NCBI GenBank assembly: GCA_002937815.1 | Contig: PTKQ01000021.1 | Coordinates: 1-6,730, forward strand | From: Alphaproteobacteria bacterium MarineAlpha6_Bin2 | GTDB lineage: Bacteria; Pseudomonadota; Alphaproteobacteria; GCA-002720895 | DNA: 6,730 nt | Direction of reading: 5' to 3' | Part shown: positions 6,690 to 6,730 of the stretch, one piece after another | Layout of the letters: the number at the start of each line of letters is the position of its first letter | Numbering within the stretch: position 1 is the first letter of the stretch | The notes under the pieces: model-generated | Database searches by the model: none | What the model was told of the DNA's origin: nothing | What the model saw: only the letters and a program-made list of their open reading frames with translations | Translations under genes and position numbers: made by a program

Positions 6690-6730
6690 AAAATAATTTG
6701 TTGATTTACTAGGTCATTTTCATTTACATT

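Noticed and set aside
1..6730. Mobile element, CRISPR array, toxin-antitoxin or novel gene cluster
   Set aside because: Coding sequence fills nearly the whole window and every frame belongs to a recognised translation gene. No direct-repeat array, terminal inverted repeats, transposase or unknown protein was seen.

Overview
The window is a compact, strongly AT-rich (about 30% GC by eye) stretch of housekeeping translation genes, all on the + strand: infC, rpmI, rplT, pheS, pheT and lepA, followed by a tRNA-Ser(GGA) gene. The proteins read as alphaproteobacterial. IF3 has the GPRVN segment and the [11 protein letters not shown] motif. PheS has the [24 protein letters not shown] block and a short C-terminal tail after WLKNFGF. 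PheT ends in the family-typical LAISVTLQPTKKTLTDLEIE region. The low GC, A-rich coding and very short intergenic gaps suggest a streamlined genome, such as a SAR11-like or other AT-rich marine lineage, or a Rickettsiales-like lineage. The sequence alone does not decide between these.

Layout. Positions 1-573 hold infC, whose real start appears to be an AUA codon at 28 behind a strong Shine-Dalgarno (SD) site, not the first in-frame AUG at 136. A 67-base AT-rich gap leads to rpmI (L35), then rplT (L20) with its own strong SD. A 76-base gap after rplT holds a clear intrinsic terminator or attenuator hairpin. Its T-run ends 8 bases before the pheS ATG, and a candidate extended -10 promoter lies just upstream. 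pheS and pheT are 3 bases apart, and pheT and lepA 6 bases apart, so these three form a tight operon. A 20-base gap separates lepA from the tRNA-Ser gene. The last 41 bases hold nothing recognisable.

How it works together. IF3 selects the initiator tRNA and start codon on the 30S subunit. L35 and L20 are early-assembling 50S proteins. PheS and PheT form the alpha2-beta2 phenylalanyl-tRNA synthetase. LepA (EF4) is a ribosome-associated GTPase. The infC-rpmI-rplT-pheS-pheT order is the classical conserved bacterial cluster. Placing lepA directly after pheT is less usual.

I see no previously undescribed system here: no mobile element, CRISPR array, defence gene or unknown protein. The points worth a second look are regulatory: the AUA start of infC, and the hairpin and candidate promoter arrangement that may separate pheST-lepA expression from the ribosomal-protein genes.
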